Assembly (NCBI RefSeq): GCF_000144605.1
Contig: NC_014375.1
Coordinates: 2,046,001 to 2,110,000 of the forward strand
Reading direction: 5' to 3'
DNA length: 64,000 nucleotides
Source of the DNA: Brevundimonas subvibrioides ATCC 15264
GTDB taxonomy: Bacteria > Pseudomonadota > Alphaproteobacteria > Caulobacterales > Caulobacteraceae
Each line of letters begins with the position of its first letter. The first letter of the stretch is position 1. Under the pieces are notes generated by a model that saw nothing but the letters and a program-made list of their open reading frames with translations, was not told the origin of the DNA and searched no databases. Made by a program: the position numbers and the translations under genes. Positions 20,438 through 28,629 of this stretch are shown in pieces.

Positions 20438-21132
20438 GCACTGGCCGCCCTGAGCTGAACCCAGCTCCGCCGCGCGATCCAGATGGCTGCCACCGCATAG
20501 GGAATGCCGGCCGGGACCCACATGATGACTCCGCCGAGGGCCTGATCCTGCAGCGGGGTCAGCCCCCAGGCCAGGGGCGCGAAAGCGTGGGCCGCGTAAA
20601 GCGGCGCGGGCGCGAAGGTCAGCAGGGCGCCGAGCAGCCCCATCTGGGCGAAGGCGGCGACCACCAAGGCCAGCCGGTCCACGGGCGAGCGACCCTCGGC
20701 CAGCACCGCGCGCCAGAACAGCACCGCGCTGCCCAGCAGAGACAGCTGCATGACCCAGTACAGGGCAACGTTCGCCAGGGCGGCGTCATAGGCCATGGGC
20801 AGGTGCCATGCCCACAACACGGCGGTGGAGACCCCGAAAGGAAGCGCGATCCCGGGCGTTCTCCGCGCCGGTATCGCAACCGCGAGAAGCGGAGCCGCAA
20901 CGGCGACGAGCAGGATGTGATGAACCACGCGCGCGGAGAACAGGGCCGACGACAGGGCACACAGGGGCGACACCAGAGCGATGGCGAGCACCCCGACGGC
21001 GACCAGACCCGCCTTCTGGTGCCGGAGCGCGACGGCCGTGGCCAGAAGCGCCACCAGCAGGACCGGATCCAGGTTGAAGCTGGACGCGAGCCCACCCGGC
21101 AAGGGCGGGGGTCCGCAATAGGTCACGTTCAT
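20434..21132 (-). CDS. ctaG: CtaG-type (caa3) oxidase assembly protein
   Basis: 232-residue PF09678 protein with about seven membrane segments. The family region VVHHILLVAVAAPLLA, WAWHLPMAYDAA and WGLTPLQDQALGGVIMWVP are all present; the His residues are thought to handle copper during CuB assembly. Transcribed just upstream of the HemJ-like gene with an ATGA overlap, and about 44 bp downstream of the sorbosone-dehydrogenase-like gene. Confidence 0.87.
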   Translation of the reverse strand: MNVTYCGPPPLPGGLASSFNLDPVLLVALLATAVALRHQKAGLVAVGVLAIALVSPLCALSSALFSARVVHHILLVAVAAPLLAVAIPARRTPGIALPFGVSTAVLWAWHLPMAYDAALANVALYWVMQLSLLGSAVLFWRAVLAEGRSPVDRLALVVAAFAQMGLLGALLTFAPAPLYAAHAFAPLAWGLTPLQDQALGGVIMWVPAGIPYAVAAIWIARRSWVQLRAASA

Positions 21133-21176
21133 CGCCCGCCGCTATCGTCCGAGTTTGTCGACCAACGCCCTTGACC

Positions 21177-22478
21177 TCACGGCGTTCCCCGAGGTGCGAC
21201 CCGCCAGACCGTGTTGGACAGGTCGTCGGCGATGAACAGCACGCGCCGCGCCGGATCGAAGGTCACGCCGACGGGCCGTCCGCGCGCCTTGCCGTCAGCG
21301 CCCAGAAACCCGGTGGCAAAGTCGATGGGCTGACCCGTGGGCCGGCCGTTCACGAACGCCACCCAGCTGACCTTGTACCCCGACGGATCGGGCCGGTTCC
21401 AGCTGCCGTGTTCGCCTATGAAGGCTCCCTGACTGTACGCGCCGCCGAAGCCGCCGTTGGTCACGAAGGACAGGCCGAGGGCGGCGACATGGGCGCCCAG
21501 CGCATAGTCCGGGGCGATCGCCTGTGCGACGAGCTCGGGCTTGAGCGGCCGCGGACGCGGGTCGATGTTCTGGCCCCAATAGCTGTAGGGCCAGCCGTAG
21601 AAGCCCCCTTCCCGCACGGAGGTCAGATAGTCCGGCACCGCCTGTGGTCCGATTTCGTCGCGCTCGTTGACCACCGCCCACAGGGCACCGGTGGCGGGTT
21701 CGATGGCCAGATCGGTGGGATTGCGGATGCCGCGCGCGACGGTCCGGTGGGCCCCGGTCTGGCGATCGATGGCCCAAACGACGGCGCGTTCCTCCTCGAC
21801 CGCCATGCCGCGCTCGCCGGCATTGCTGTTCGAGCCGATGCCGACATAGAGCGTTTGGCCGTCGGCACTGGCCGTAAGGGACTTGGTCCAGTGGTGATTG
21901 ATGGCCGACGGGAGCTTGGTCAGCTCTTGCGGCGCGGCGGTGATGCGGGTCTGTCCCTCCTGGTACGTAAAGCTGACCAGCGCGTCCTGGTTGGCGACGT
22001 AGAGGGTCCCGTTCACGAAGGCGAGGCCGTAGGGCGCGTTCAGATTGTCGATGAAGACGGTCTTCAGTTCGGCGCGACCGTCGCCGTCTGCGTCGCGCAG
22101 CAGCGAGATGCGATTGCCGCTCTCGACCGTGGTATTGCCCGTCTTCTTGATGACGCCAGCGATCACGTCCTTGGGCCGCAGCGGCGGCGCGTTGCCGCCA
22201 CGTCCTTCGGCGACGAGAATGTCGCCGTTCGGCAGTACGATCATCTGCCGGGGGATCTGCAGGTCGGTGGCCATCGCCGTGATGACGAAGCCATCGGGCA
22301 CGGTCGGGACCTGGTCGCCCCAGCCGGTCGGCTGGGAGATCTTCATGGCCGGAACGAGGGTCTCGCGCAGGGGCGGGATATCCGGACGGGCCCCCGTTTC
22401 CTGCAGGTCCGGATCGCTCCGGCTGCAGGCCGACAGGGCCATCAGGAGGGCGGTGGCGCTGACCATGAGACGGGTCAT
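21177..22478 (-). CDS. PQQ-type sorbosone/aldose dehydrogenase-like lipoprotein
   Basis: 433 residues with a lipoprotein signal (MTRLMVSATALLMALSAC). The rest is a six-bladed beta-propeller of the soluble glucose dehydrogenase/L-sorbosone dehydrogenase group: PRQMIVLPNGDILVAEG, NAPYGLAFVNGTLYVAN, GIRNPTDLAIEP, GWPYSYWGQN, FIGEHGSWNRP and the closing GVTFDPARRVLFIADD. Such enzymes bind PQQ and oxidise sugars or aldehydes in the periplasm, passing electrons to the respiratory chain. Its start overlaps the upstream DUF2231 gene by ATGA, and the oxidase assembly genes follow. Confidence 0.85.
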   Translation of the reverse strand: MTRLMVSATALLMALSACSRSDPDLQETGARPDIPPLRETLVPAMKISQPTGWGDQVPTVPDGFVITAMATDLQIPRQMIVLPNGDILVAEGRGGNAPPLRPKDVIAGVIKKTGNTTVESGNRISLLRDADGDGRAELKTVFIDNLNAPYGLAFVNGTLYVANQDALVSFTYQEGQTRITAAPQELTKLPSAINHHWTKSLTASADGQTLYVGIGSNSNAGERGMAVEEERAVVWAIDRQTGAHRTVARGIRNPTDLAIEPATGALWAVVNERDEIGPQAVPDYLTSVREGGFYGWPYSYWGQNIDPRPRPLKPELVAQAIAPDYALGAHVAALGLSFVTNGGFGGAYSQGAFIGEHGSWNRPDPSGYKVSWVAFVNGRPTGQPIDFATGFLGADGKARGRPVGVTFDPARRVLFIADDLSNTVWRVAPRGTP

Positions 22479-22909
22479 CGGGCAACCTCCCGGCTGAAGA
22501 CGTGGGTATGGGCGACGATGGCGGCGGCCAGGACGAGGAGCGTGCTGAAGATCGAGAGCGTCAGCCCAAGACCACCGACCGAGCTCCAGGCGTCACGGCT
22601 GTGTTGAAACGCATTGATCAGACCGACCAGGAACAGCACCGCCAGCAGCCCGGCGTAGATCGCGCTGCGCAGTTTCTCACCCGTGCGAAACCTGAGCACC
22701 AAGGAGACCAGGGCCCAGGCCAGCACCAGACCGTTGAACACCAGAGCGCCGGCGATCAGCCAGGCTGAGAAGTTCGTCCACTGCATCTCCTCGGTCCTGA
22801 GATAGGTGATGTCTGTGAGCAGGGCAGCTGGGAAAAGTGCCACCGGGAAGGCGAGCAAGATCGCGTGCAAAGGATTGGGACCCGCGCCTGAGGCCGGTGT
22901 GAAACGCAT
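22475..22909 (-). CDS. DUF2231 membrane protein
   Basis: 144 residues with four membrane segments. PNPLHAILLAFPVALFPAALLTD is the DUF2231 entry motif, with another conserved His in NAFQHSRDAW. ATG 22909 follows AGGAGAAATCG. It heads a likely operon with the sorbosone-dehydrogenase-like gene, ctaG and the HemJ-like gene. A role as a membrane electron acceptor or heme protein for the periplasmic dehydrogenase is plausible but unproven. Confidence 0.82.
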   Translation of the reverse strand: MRFTPASGAGPNPLHAILLAFPVALFPAALLTDITYLRTEEMQWTNFSAWLIAGALVFNGLVLAWALVSLVLRFRTGEKLRSAIYAGLLAVLFLVGLINAFQHSRDAWSSVGGLGLTLSIFSTLLVLAAAIVAHTHVFSREVAR

Positions 22910-22985
22910 CGATTTCTCCTAGTTCCGCCCGCGGCGCTCCAGACCGAACCCCTGGTTGGCCGAATGGTTCACCCGATCGGGTGCG

Positions 22986-23008
22986 CCCCCCGACGAGACG
23001 TCGGGGGG
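22986..23008. terminator. Perfect 10-bp stem-loop
   Basis: CCCCCCGACG, a 3-nt loop, then CGTCGGGGGG. Very stable, but no T-run follows on either strand. It lies 77 bp upstream of the DUF2231 start and could be a rho-independent-like barrier or a leader structure. Confidence 0.5.
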
Positions 23009-23306
23009 CTTCCCTACGCCGCGCAAGTGGGAGGGCTTGGACGCTCTCGCCCCGAAGCGGGCTCTCATGCCGGCCGGTAAGAACCAGAACCGGCGCCGCT
23101 CGACATGAGGGGCCAGGCATGCCCCCTCGATCGAAGCGACAGCAGTTGACGTTGAGGGAGATTTTGAGATCGCTGAAGTCGTTGTGCCGCGACGGTTTTG
23201 TTCTACCGGCAAAGAAGCTTCCAGACTGCCGCGCGCGTTCGATGCCGGCCGGCAGCCAAAGCGGGTCCGCTGGTGCCGGTTCGGAGGATCATTGCACGTC
23301 AGTTGC

Positions 23307-23337
23307 AGACGAGTTCGCATCTGACTGAAAGCACCGC
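23307..23337 (+). repeat. Dispersed repeat, copy 2
   Basis: Partner of 5739-5769, same orientation, 27 of 31 positions identical by eye, with weaker matches continuing to about 23365. Confidence 0.5.
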
Positions 23338-23378
23338 ACATTCGCCCGGAAACCGTCTCTATCTGCAGCGACTTGTGG

Positions 23379-23399
23379 GCCGCCGCCGCCGCCGCCGCC
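23379..23399 (+). repeat. (GCC)7 trinucleotide run
   Basis: Seven GCC units in a row inside the non-coding gap. Confidence 0.8.
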
Positions 23400-23743
23400 A
23401 ACCGGCACTCGATCGTGGCGATGATGGCGTCTAGGAAAGTTACGGATTACTGGCATCGCCACGGACCGATTTCGCATCGACAACCGTCCTCGCCGCCGCT
23501 CGGTAAAGCGTTGCTACTGACGCGGGCTAAAGCTTTCCCGCCGGGGCATACAGGGAGAATGGCACGCCGACGAAGGCGCCTACGGTGAAGCGATCATCGC
23601 CGGATCATAGTCGGCCGATCTCCAGCGAAATCTCAGGCCTCCCCGCAGGCGTCCCTCCCCGTCCGGAAGCAAGAAATGCGTTGCCGCCAGTTCCTTACTC
23701 TCGGCGGGCAGTGGCCGTTACGGCCGTTACGTCTGGGCCGCCG

Positions 23744-24643
23744 TCATAGCGGCGTATAGGTGCCGGAAAGGTTGACGGTGGTGGCCCCGGTCGTTGCGGG
23801 GACTTCCACAGCCGTTACGGCGAAGGCGCGGTTCAGTGTCGGCAAGGGGAAGCGCAGCGTCGTGGCGTCGAAGACCATCACGCTTCTGTCCTTGAGCAGA
23901 CCGTTGACCACGCCTGTCACGCCTATCGTGAAGGTGAAGGATACGCCCAGAATCCGGACGCGGATCACCAGATCGATGTTCTTGATCGAGGGCACCGCCC
24001 AGATCTGGAGCCCACGCGTTTGGAGGTCGATGCGGACCTCTTGCGCCTGAAACTCTACGTTCGGCGACGTGACATCCGTACAGATTCTGCGGCCGAAGAT
24101 ACGGATGCAGGCTCGAACCTTGGCCTGCACCTTGAGATTCAGGTTGCCGATACGAAGCGGATTGCCCAGCGTGGCCAACGGCCGACGCACAACCGTCACC
24201 TTCACCCACTGAATGCTGACAGAGGCGACCCTCGCCAAGGCGTCGGCAAAAGCGCGGGCGAAAGCCGCGCTATCCGCCTCGAGCGCCGACATAACCGAAC
24301 TCTCGGTTCGGCCTGGAGACTGTCCGACCCGCGCGGCGATTAGGTCGTAGAGTTCGCGGTCCGACGGGTCCGGAGCTCCGACTTGGTCAGCCTCCAGATA
24401 ACCCTTAATGGCCGCGACGAGGATGGCCCTGCCGATGTCCGCTTCGTCCTCTACGGCGTCAGTACGGCCATCGTCGAGAGCCCAGGCATATTCGGAAGGG
24501 AAGTCGCCCTCCGACGGCGCACCGTCGCGGCTGGATGGAAGCTGCACCGTGAACGGATACGGTAGCTGATCGAGAAGATCGTTGATGACGATATCGCCGA
24601 CGGCAGCGGTGATCGCGGGCGCGCTCTTTAGGGTGTCACGCAT
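23744..24643 (-). CDS. Unknown protein divergent from the TIR operon
   Basis: 299 residues. ATG 24643 has a textbook AAAGGAG ribosome site. No signal peptide or membrane helix. The N-terminal half is acidic and helical (DDGRTDAVEDEADIGRAILV; AFARAFADALARV). The C-terminal half is beta-rich with alternating hydrophobics (LNLKVQAKVRACIRIFGRR; NIDLVIRVRILGVSFTF), a pattern of repeated strands as in lipid- or membrane-binding barrels. No family recognised. Its start lies 140 bp from the TIR gene on the opposite strand, so the two may share a control region. Confidence 0.7.
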   Translation of the reverse strand: MRDTLKSAPAITAAVGDIVINDLLDQLPYPFTVQLPSSRDGAPSEGDFPSEYAWALDDGRTDAVEDEADIGRAILVAAIKGYLEADQVGAPDPSDRELYDLIAARVGQSPGRTESSVMSALEADSAAFARAFADALARVASVSIQWVKVTVVRRPLATLGNPLRIGNLNLKVQAKVRACIRIFGRRICTDVTSPNVEFQAQEVRIDLQTRGLQIWAVPSIKNIDLVIRVRILGVSFTFTIGVTGVVNGLLKDRSVMVFDATTLRFPLPTLNRAFAVTAVEVPATTGATTVNLSGTYTPL

Positions 24644-24783
24644 GGTTGTCTCCTTTGGAATGAAGCGGCGGAACGCCGACACGGCAACTGATCACCCACC
24701 GCCATCCTCGTCCGTGACCGCCATCACGGCCCGGTTGTGCGTAACGCCGGTCTCTGGCAGCGTGCCGGTGCGGGAGGGCGACG
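24644..24783. promoter_or_regulatory. Divergent promoter region of the TIR island
   Basis: 140 bp between the unknown minus-strand gene and the TIR gene. It should drive both; no clear operator palindrome was seen. Confidence 0.4.
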
Positions 24784-26385
24784 ATGGACGATGGGGGTGG
24801 CGAGCCTGCGCGGTATCGGGCCTTCATCAGCTACAGCCATCGCGATGCGACGGTCGGCCGCCGGCTTCACCGGCGTCTGGAGCGCTATAAGGTGCCGCAG
24901 CGGCTGGTGGGCCGCACGACGCCACGCGGTGTCGTTCCCCGCCGGCTCGGCCCCATCTTTCGGGATCGAGAGGATCTGCCCGCCGCCGACAGTCTGACCG
25001 ACGAGGTGCGCGCGGCGCTGGCCGGCTCGGCCTGTCTGATCGTGGTCTGCACGCCGGCCGCCCGCCAGTCACTGTGGGTGTCGCGCGAGGTCGCGCTGTT
25101 CCGGTCGCTGCACCCGGACCGGCCCGTGCTGGCCGCGCTGATCGCGGGAACGCCGGCGGAGTCCTTCCCCACCTCTCTGTTGCAGGGCGACGGCGACCAT
25201 GGCGTGCGCGAGCCCCTGGCGGCAGACCTTCAGCCGGCGGGAGACGGGCCCCGCCTCGGCTTCCTCAAACTGGTCGCCGGCGTCGTCGGGGTCGGTCTTG
25301 ATGAACTGGTCCAGCGCGACGCCCAGCGCCGGCTGCGAGCCGTGACGGCCGTCACGGCCATGGCGCTGTCGGGAATGCTAGTCATGGCCCTGCTAACCGC
25401 CACGGCCATCGGGGCCCGGCGCGAAGCCGAGCGCCAGCGCGCCGAAGCCGAGGGAATGGTCGAGTTCATGCTCACCGATCTGCGAGAGACGCTTGAGAGG
25501 GTCGGCCGGCTCGACGCGATGGACGCGGTCAACACCCGCGCGCTGGAATACTGCGAGGCGCAGGACCTGCGGCGCCTGCCGCCCGGGTCCCTCGAACGAT
25601 GCGCACGGGTGCTGCTGATGAGCGGCGCGGACCTTCAGGAGCTGGGCCAGCGCGAAGCGGCGATGCGGCGGTTTGTGCAGGCCCGGCGCACCACCGCCGC
25701 CCTGCTTGCCGCCGATCCTGCCAATCCCGACCGGATGTGGGGCCATGCCCAGAGCGAACAGGCGGTCGGCGAATTGGCATTGCTGCAGGCGGACAAGGAC
25801 GACGCGCGAACCGCCCTTGAGGCCTACAGCGATTTGGCCGAGCGGCTGGTGGTCCGCGAACCCCGGAACGCTCGATACCTTCAGGAGGCCGGCTTCGCCC
25901 GGGGCAACCTGTGCAGTCTCGCCCTGACCGCGCCGATACGGCCGGCGGCGGCGCTGGCGGATTGCCGTATCGCTCTGGCCCGGATGGAAGCCGCCGCGGC
26001 GGCGGCCGGCGATCCCGACGCCTACGATCTGGAACTCGCCAACCGGCACGCCTGGCTGGCCGACGCCTGGCGCGAGAACGGCGACGACGCGAAGGCGCGG
26101 GAGCTCCGGCTCGCCCAGGAAGTCATCGTTCGCCGTCTGCTGGCCCGAGACCCGAAAGACATGAAGGCGCGATGGCACGAGGTCGCCCTGAACCGGGCCC
26201 TCGCCTCGCTGGAGTACACCGCCGGCCGCCCCGACCTGGCGCGCCAGCGGTTCCATCAGGCGCTGGCGAGAGCGGACGCGATGGTCGCCCACGACCCCGA
26301 CAACGCGGAATGGGCGACGCTACGCGGCAAGACAGTCGACAATCTCGTCGTACTGGAACGGATGGAGAGGGAGAGACTGCAATGA
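24784..26385 (+). CDS. TIR-transmembrane-TPR protein
   Basis: 533 residues. Residues 11-125 are a TIR domain: strand A RAFISYSHRD, the IFRDREDLPAA loop, the ACLIVVCT strand and SLWVSREV, where Glu102 matches the catalytic Glu of NAD-cleaving TIRs. A single membrane helix lies at about 188-210 (VTAVTAMALSGMLVMALLTATAI), followed by a short coiled stretch (ARREAERQRAEAEGM) and TPR-like helical repeats to the end. The TIR would be cytosolic, N-terminal to the membrane anchor. First gene of a three-gene run; its stop overlaps the next start (ATGA). It could be an NADase effector or a signalling scaffold. Confidence 0.87.
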   Translation: MDDGGGEPARYRAFISYSHRDATVGRRLHRRLERYKVPQRLVGRTTPRGVVPRRLGPIFRDREDLPAADSLTDEVRAALAGSACLIVVCTPAARQSLWVSREVALFRSLHPDRPVLAALIAGTPAESFPTSLLQGDGDHGVREPLAADLQPAGDGPRLGFLKLVAGVVGVGLDELVQRDAQRRLRAVTAVTAMALSGMLVMALLTATAIGARREAERQRAEAEGMVEFMLTDLRETLERVGRLDAMDAVNTRALEYCEAQDLRRLPPGSLERCARVLLMSGADLQELGQREAAMRRFVQARRTTAALLAADPANPDRMWGHAQSEQAVGELALLQADKDDARTALEAYSDLAERLVVREPRNARYLQEAGFARGNLCSLALTAPIRPAAALADCRIALARMEAAAAAAGDPDAYDLELANRHAWLADAWRENGDDAKARELRLAQEVIVRRLLARDPKDMKARWHEVALNRALASLEYTAGRPDLARQRFHQALARADAMVAHDPDNAEWATLRGKTVDNLVVLERMERERLQ

Positions 26386-27023
26386 GCAACGAACCGGAAG
26401 CCCCGAAGATCGTGCCGGGCGTCGAACTGCCGAAGGACAGGCCCTTCGAGTTCACTCCCTCAGAGATCGTCTACACCTGCTACACCTACGACCGGACCCG
26501 ACCCGAGGGGGAGCGCGTGGTCCCGAATCCGGGCAGTCATGTCATGCACGGTGCGGACATCGACGCGTTCATCGCTGCACGGGTGAAGGGTCGGCCGCTG
26601 CCTCCGGCCGACGCAGTTTATCGGCAAGCCGGCGACGATCCCGCCCAGGAGCGCCCGATCAATATCTTTGTGAGCGAGCAGTGCTGGCTCGTCATCGAAC
26701 TCGACCCGTCGGAGAAGTGGCAGTTCACCCCCGGCGCGCCCGGGATCACCACCTCGACCGACCACAAGGCTGCCAACTGGGGTCTGATGCACGTCATGTC
26801 CGATGGGACGATCGCCGATGGCAAGGGCCCGACGCGCGACGGCTGTCGGCTGATCTATTTCGGGGTGAACGCGCGCCGCACGAACGAGCACCAGAGGTTC
26901 ATCTGCAACATCGACCTGTCCGGGGTGGGGCTGACGGATCTTCTGGTCGACCCGGACATCCCGAACGACGGGGGGCGGTTTCCGTTTCCCCTGGACCGCG
27001 ATCCGTCCCTCGAGGATGCGTGA
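26382..27023 (+). CDS. Unknown protein of the TIR operon
   Basis: 213 residues, soluble, no signal peptide. Conserved-looking stretches are GSHVMHGADIDAFI, INIFVSEQCWLVIELDP, ANWGLMHV and PDIPNDGG near the C-terminus. Many aromatic residues and predicted strands suggest a compact beta domain. ATG 26382 overlaps the TIR gene stop (ATGA), and its own end overlaps the next start by 8 nt, so it is tied to both neighbours. No function can be assigned; a ligand-sensing or accessory role in the TIR system is an inference from coupling only. Confidence 0.72.
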   Translation: MSNEPEAPKIVPGVELPKDRPFEFTPSEIVYTCYTYDRTRPEGERVVPNPGSHVMHGADIDAFIAARVKGRPLPPADAVYRQAGDDPAQERPINIFVSEQCWLVIELDPSEKWQFTPGAPGITTSTDHKAANWGLMHVMSDGTIADGKGPTRDGCRLIYFGVNARRTNEHQRFICNIDLSGVGLTDLLVDPDIPNDGGRFPFPLDRDPSLEDA

Positions 27024-28629
27024 GGATCGCGTATTGGCTCGTACCCCTCCCCCTTCCCTCCCCGCCATCATCGCCCTCGCCCGGTCCGGAGCCCTGGATC
27101 GGGCGAAACGGCTGTTCGATGAGGCGGGCCTGGGGGCGGTCACCGACGACGCGGCCACGCTCAGCGTGCACGGCCGTCTGCTCAAGGACGAGGCGCGGCG
27201 GGCGGGTCCGGCCGAGCGTGCCCGTCTGTGGCAGGCGGCGGGCGACGCCTATGCCCGGGCTGCGGCCCTCAGCGGGACGACCTATCACCTGATCAACGCT
27301 GCCACCCTCTCCCTGCTCGCCGGAGAGCGCGCAGAGGCCGAGGAGCGGGCACGGCAGGTGCTCGCCAAGCTGGACGCCGGGGATACCGGGCCCGAAACCT
27401 CATACTATCTCGGGGCGACACGCGCGGAGGCGTTGTTGCTTCTGGGACAACTGGAAGAGGCGCGGGCTGCGCTGGTGGCGGCGTGCCGACTGGCTCCCGA
27501 GGCCTGGGAAGACCACGCCTCGACCCTGCGGCAGTTCGGCCTGATCCTGGACGCCGTGGGCGGGGATGCCGGATGGATGGCCGCGCTGCGCCCGCCCCGC
27601 AGCCTGCATTTCGCGGGCCATCTGGGCGTCGACGACGACGCCGCCCTGCGGGCCCGCATCGACGCCTTGCTGGATCAGGAAAACGTTGGATTCGCCTGGG
27701 GTGCCCTCGCGGGCGGGGCAGACGTGATCGTGGCCGAGGCCGTTCTGGCCCGCGACGCCGAGCTTCATCTGGTCCTGCCCGCGCCGGCAGCCGTGTTCAG
27801 GGCCGAGTCGGCCGCCCCTCTGGGAGGCGACTGGCCCGCGCGGTTCGATACGGTTCTGGCACGGGCCACCAGTGTCTCGGTGGTTGACCCCACGCTGACC
27901 GCCACGACCATGCTTCACATCCGGCTGGCGGCCGAGATCGCCATGGGCCAGGCGGTGATGAAGGCCGCCTCCCTGGCCAGCGAGGCCATCCAGCTGCTGC
28001 TGACGGATCCGGACAATGCGGCCAGCGCAACGAACATGATCGGCGCGCACTGGCGCCGCAGCGGACGCCGGCAGACCCGGCTGGACCCGCCCGCGCCGTC
28101 CCGGGGGGCGCGGCGGGGCCGGCCGCTTCCCGAGGGGCCGGGCGACGGGGTCCTGGCGGCCATGCTTGCGGTCGCTTTCGAGGATCCGGACGGAAGCGGA
28201 CGTCCCGTCCATTCCCTGCGACGCGCCGTCGAGGCGCTGGCCGGTGCCGTTCGACCGTTGACGACGCCCATGTTTGCCGGCGGCGTGCTTCATCTCGCCT
28301 TCGAAGACCCGGCGGGCGCGGCGGGTGCCGCGGATCGGATCGAACGCGCGTTCTGGCCGGACGGCCCCCGTATTGCCGGCCATTACGGCGTGGTGGAGCT
28401 GGCCGAGAACCCCTTCGAAGGTCCGCCCGTCCTGTTTGGACCGAATGCCGGTCGGGCGGCGGACCTGCTGGCCTCGACCCCTCCCGGGGCCGTTCATGTG
28501 ACGGAGAGCTTCGCCACCGCCCTGCATGGCTGGACTCAACTCGCGAGCGGCGAATGCGCCTACGTCGGCGAGCTCTCGAACGGAGAACAGGTGATCGCCC
28601 TGTACGCCCTGGCCAGGGCCGGCTCCTAG
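27016..28629 (+). CDS. TPR / SLOG-like / degenerate cyclase-like protein
   Basis: 537 residues. About 15-180 is helical TPR-like (ARSGALDRAKRLFDEAG; GQLEEARAALVAACRLAP). About 185-290 looks like a Rossmannoid SLOG/LOG-type nucleotide-binding unit: SLHFAGHLGV, then WGALAGGADVIVAEAVL and ELHLVLPAPAAVF. About 370-530 resembles a class III nucleotide cyclase fold (AMLAVAFED; FAGGVLHLAFEDP; HVTESFATALHG), but the usual WGDA metal Asp is replaced (FAGGV), so catalysis is unlikely. Start ATG 27016 overlaps the previous gene. It converges on the CRP-family gene with a 4-bp overlap. Domain assignments are by pattern and need profile searches. Confidence 0.75.
   Translation: MREDRVLARTPPPSLPAIIALARSGALDRAKRLFDEAGLGAVTDDAATLSVHGRLLKDEARRAGPAERARLWQAAGDAYARAAALSGTTYHLINAATLSLLAGERAEAEERARQVLAKLDAGDTGPETSYYLGATRAEALLLLGQLEEARAALVAACRLAPEAWEDHASTLRQFGLILDAVGGDAGWMAALRPPRSLHFAGHLGVDDDAALRARIDALLDQENVGFAWGALAGGADVIVAEAVLARDAELHLVLPAPAAVFRAESAAPLGGDWPARFDTVLARATSVSVVDPTLTATTMLHIRLAAEIAMGQAVMKAASLASEAIQLLLTDPDNAASATNMIGAHWRRSGRRQTRLDPPAPSRGARRGRPLPEGPGDGVLAAMLAVAFEDPDGSGRPVHSLRRAVEALAGAVRPLTTPMFAGGVLHLAFEDPAGAAGAADRIERAFWPDGPRIAGHYGVVELAENPFEGPPVLFGPNAGRAADLLASTPPGAVHVTESFATALHGWTQLASGECAYVGELSNGEQVIALYALARAGS

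Larger units (their letters stand above)
22910..23743. other. 834-bp non-coding region
   Basis: No supported gene. It contains a perfect hairpin (22986-23008), a second dispersed repeat copy (23307-23337), a (GCC)7 run at 23379-23399 and a G/C-rich inverted repeat near 23106-23127. Local base composition is less GC-rich than the genes around it, which may mean a decayed or acquired stretch. Confidence 0.55.

Noticed and set aside
22919..23401. 160-codon minus-strand open frame in the long gap
   Set aside because: Poly-Ala start comes from the (GCC)7 run, no ribosome site, no motif, low-complexity charged composition.
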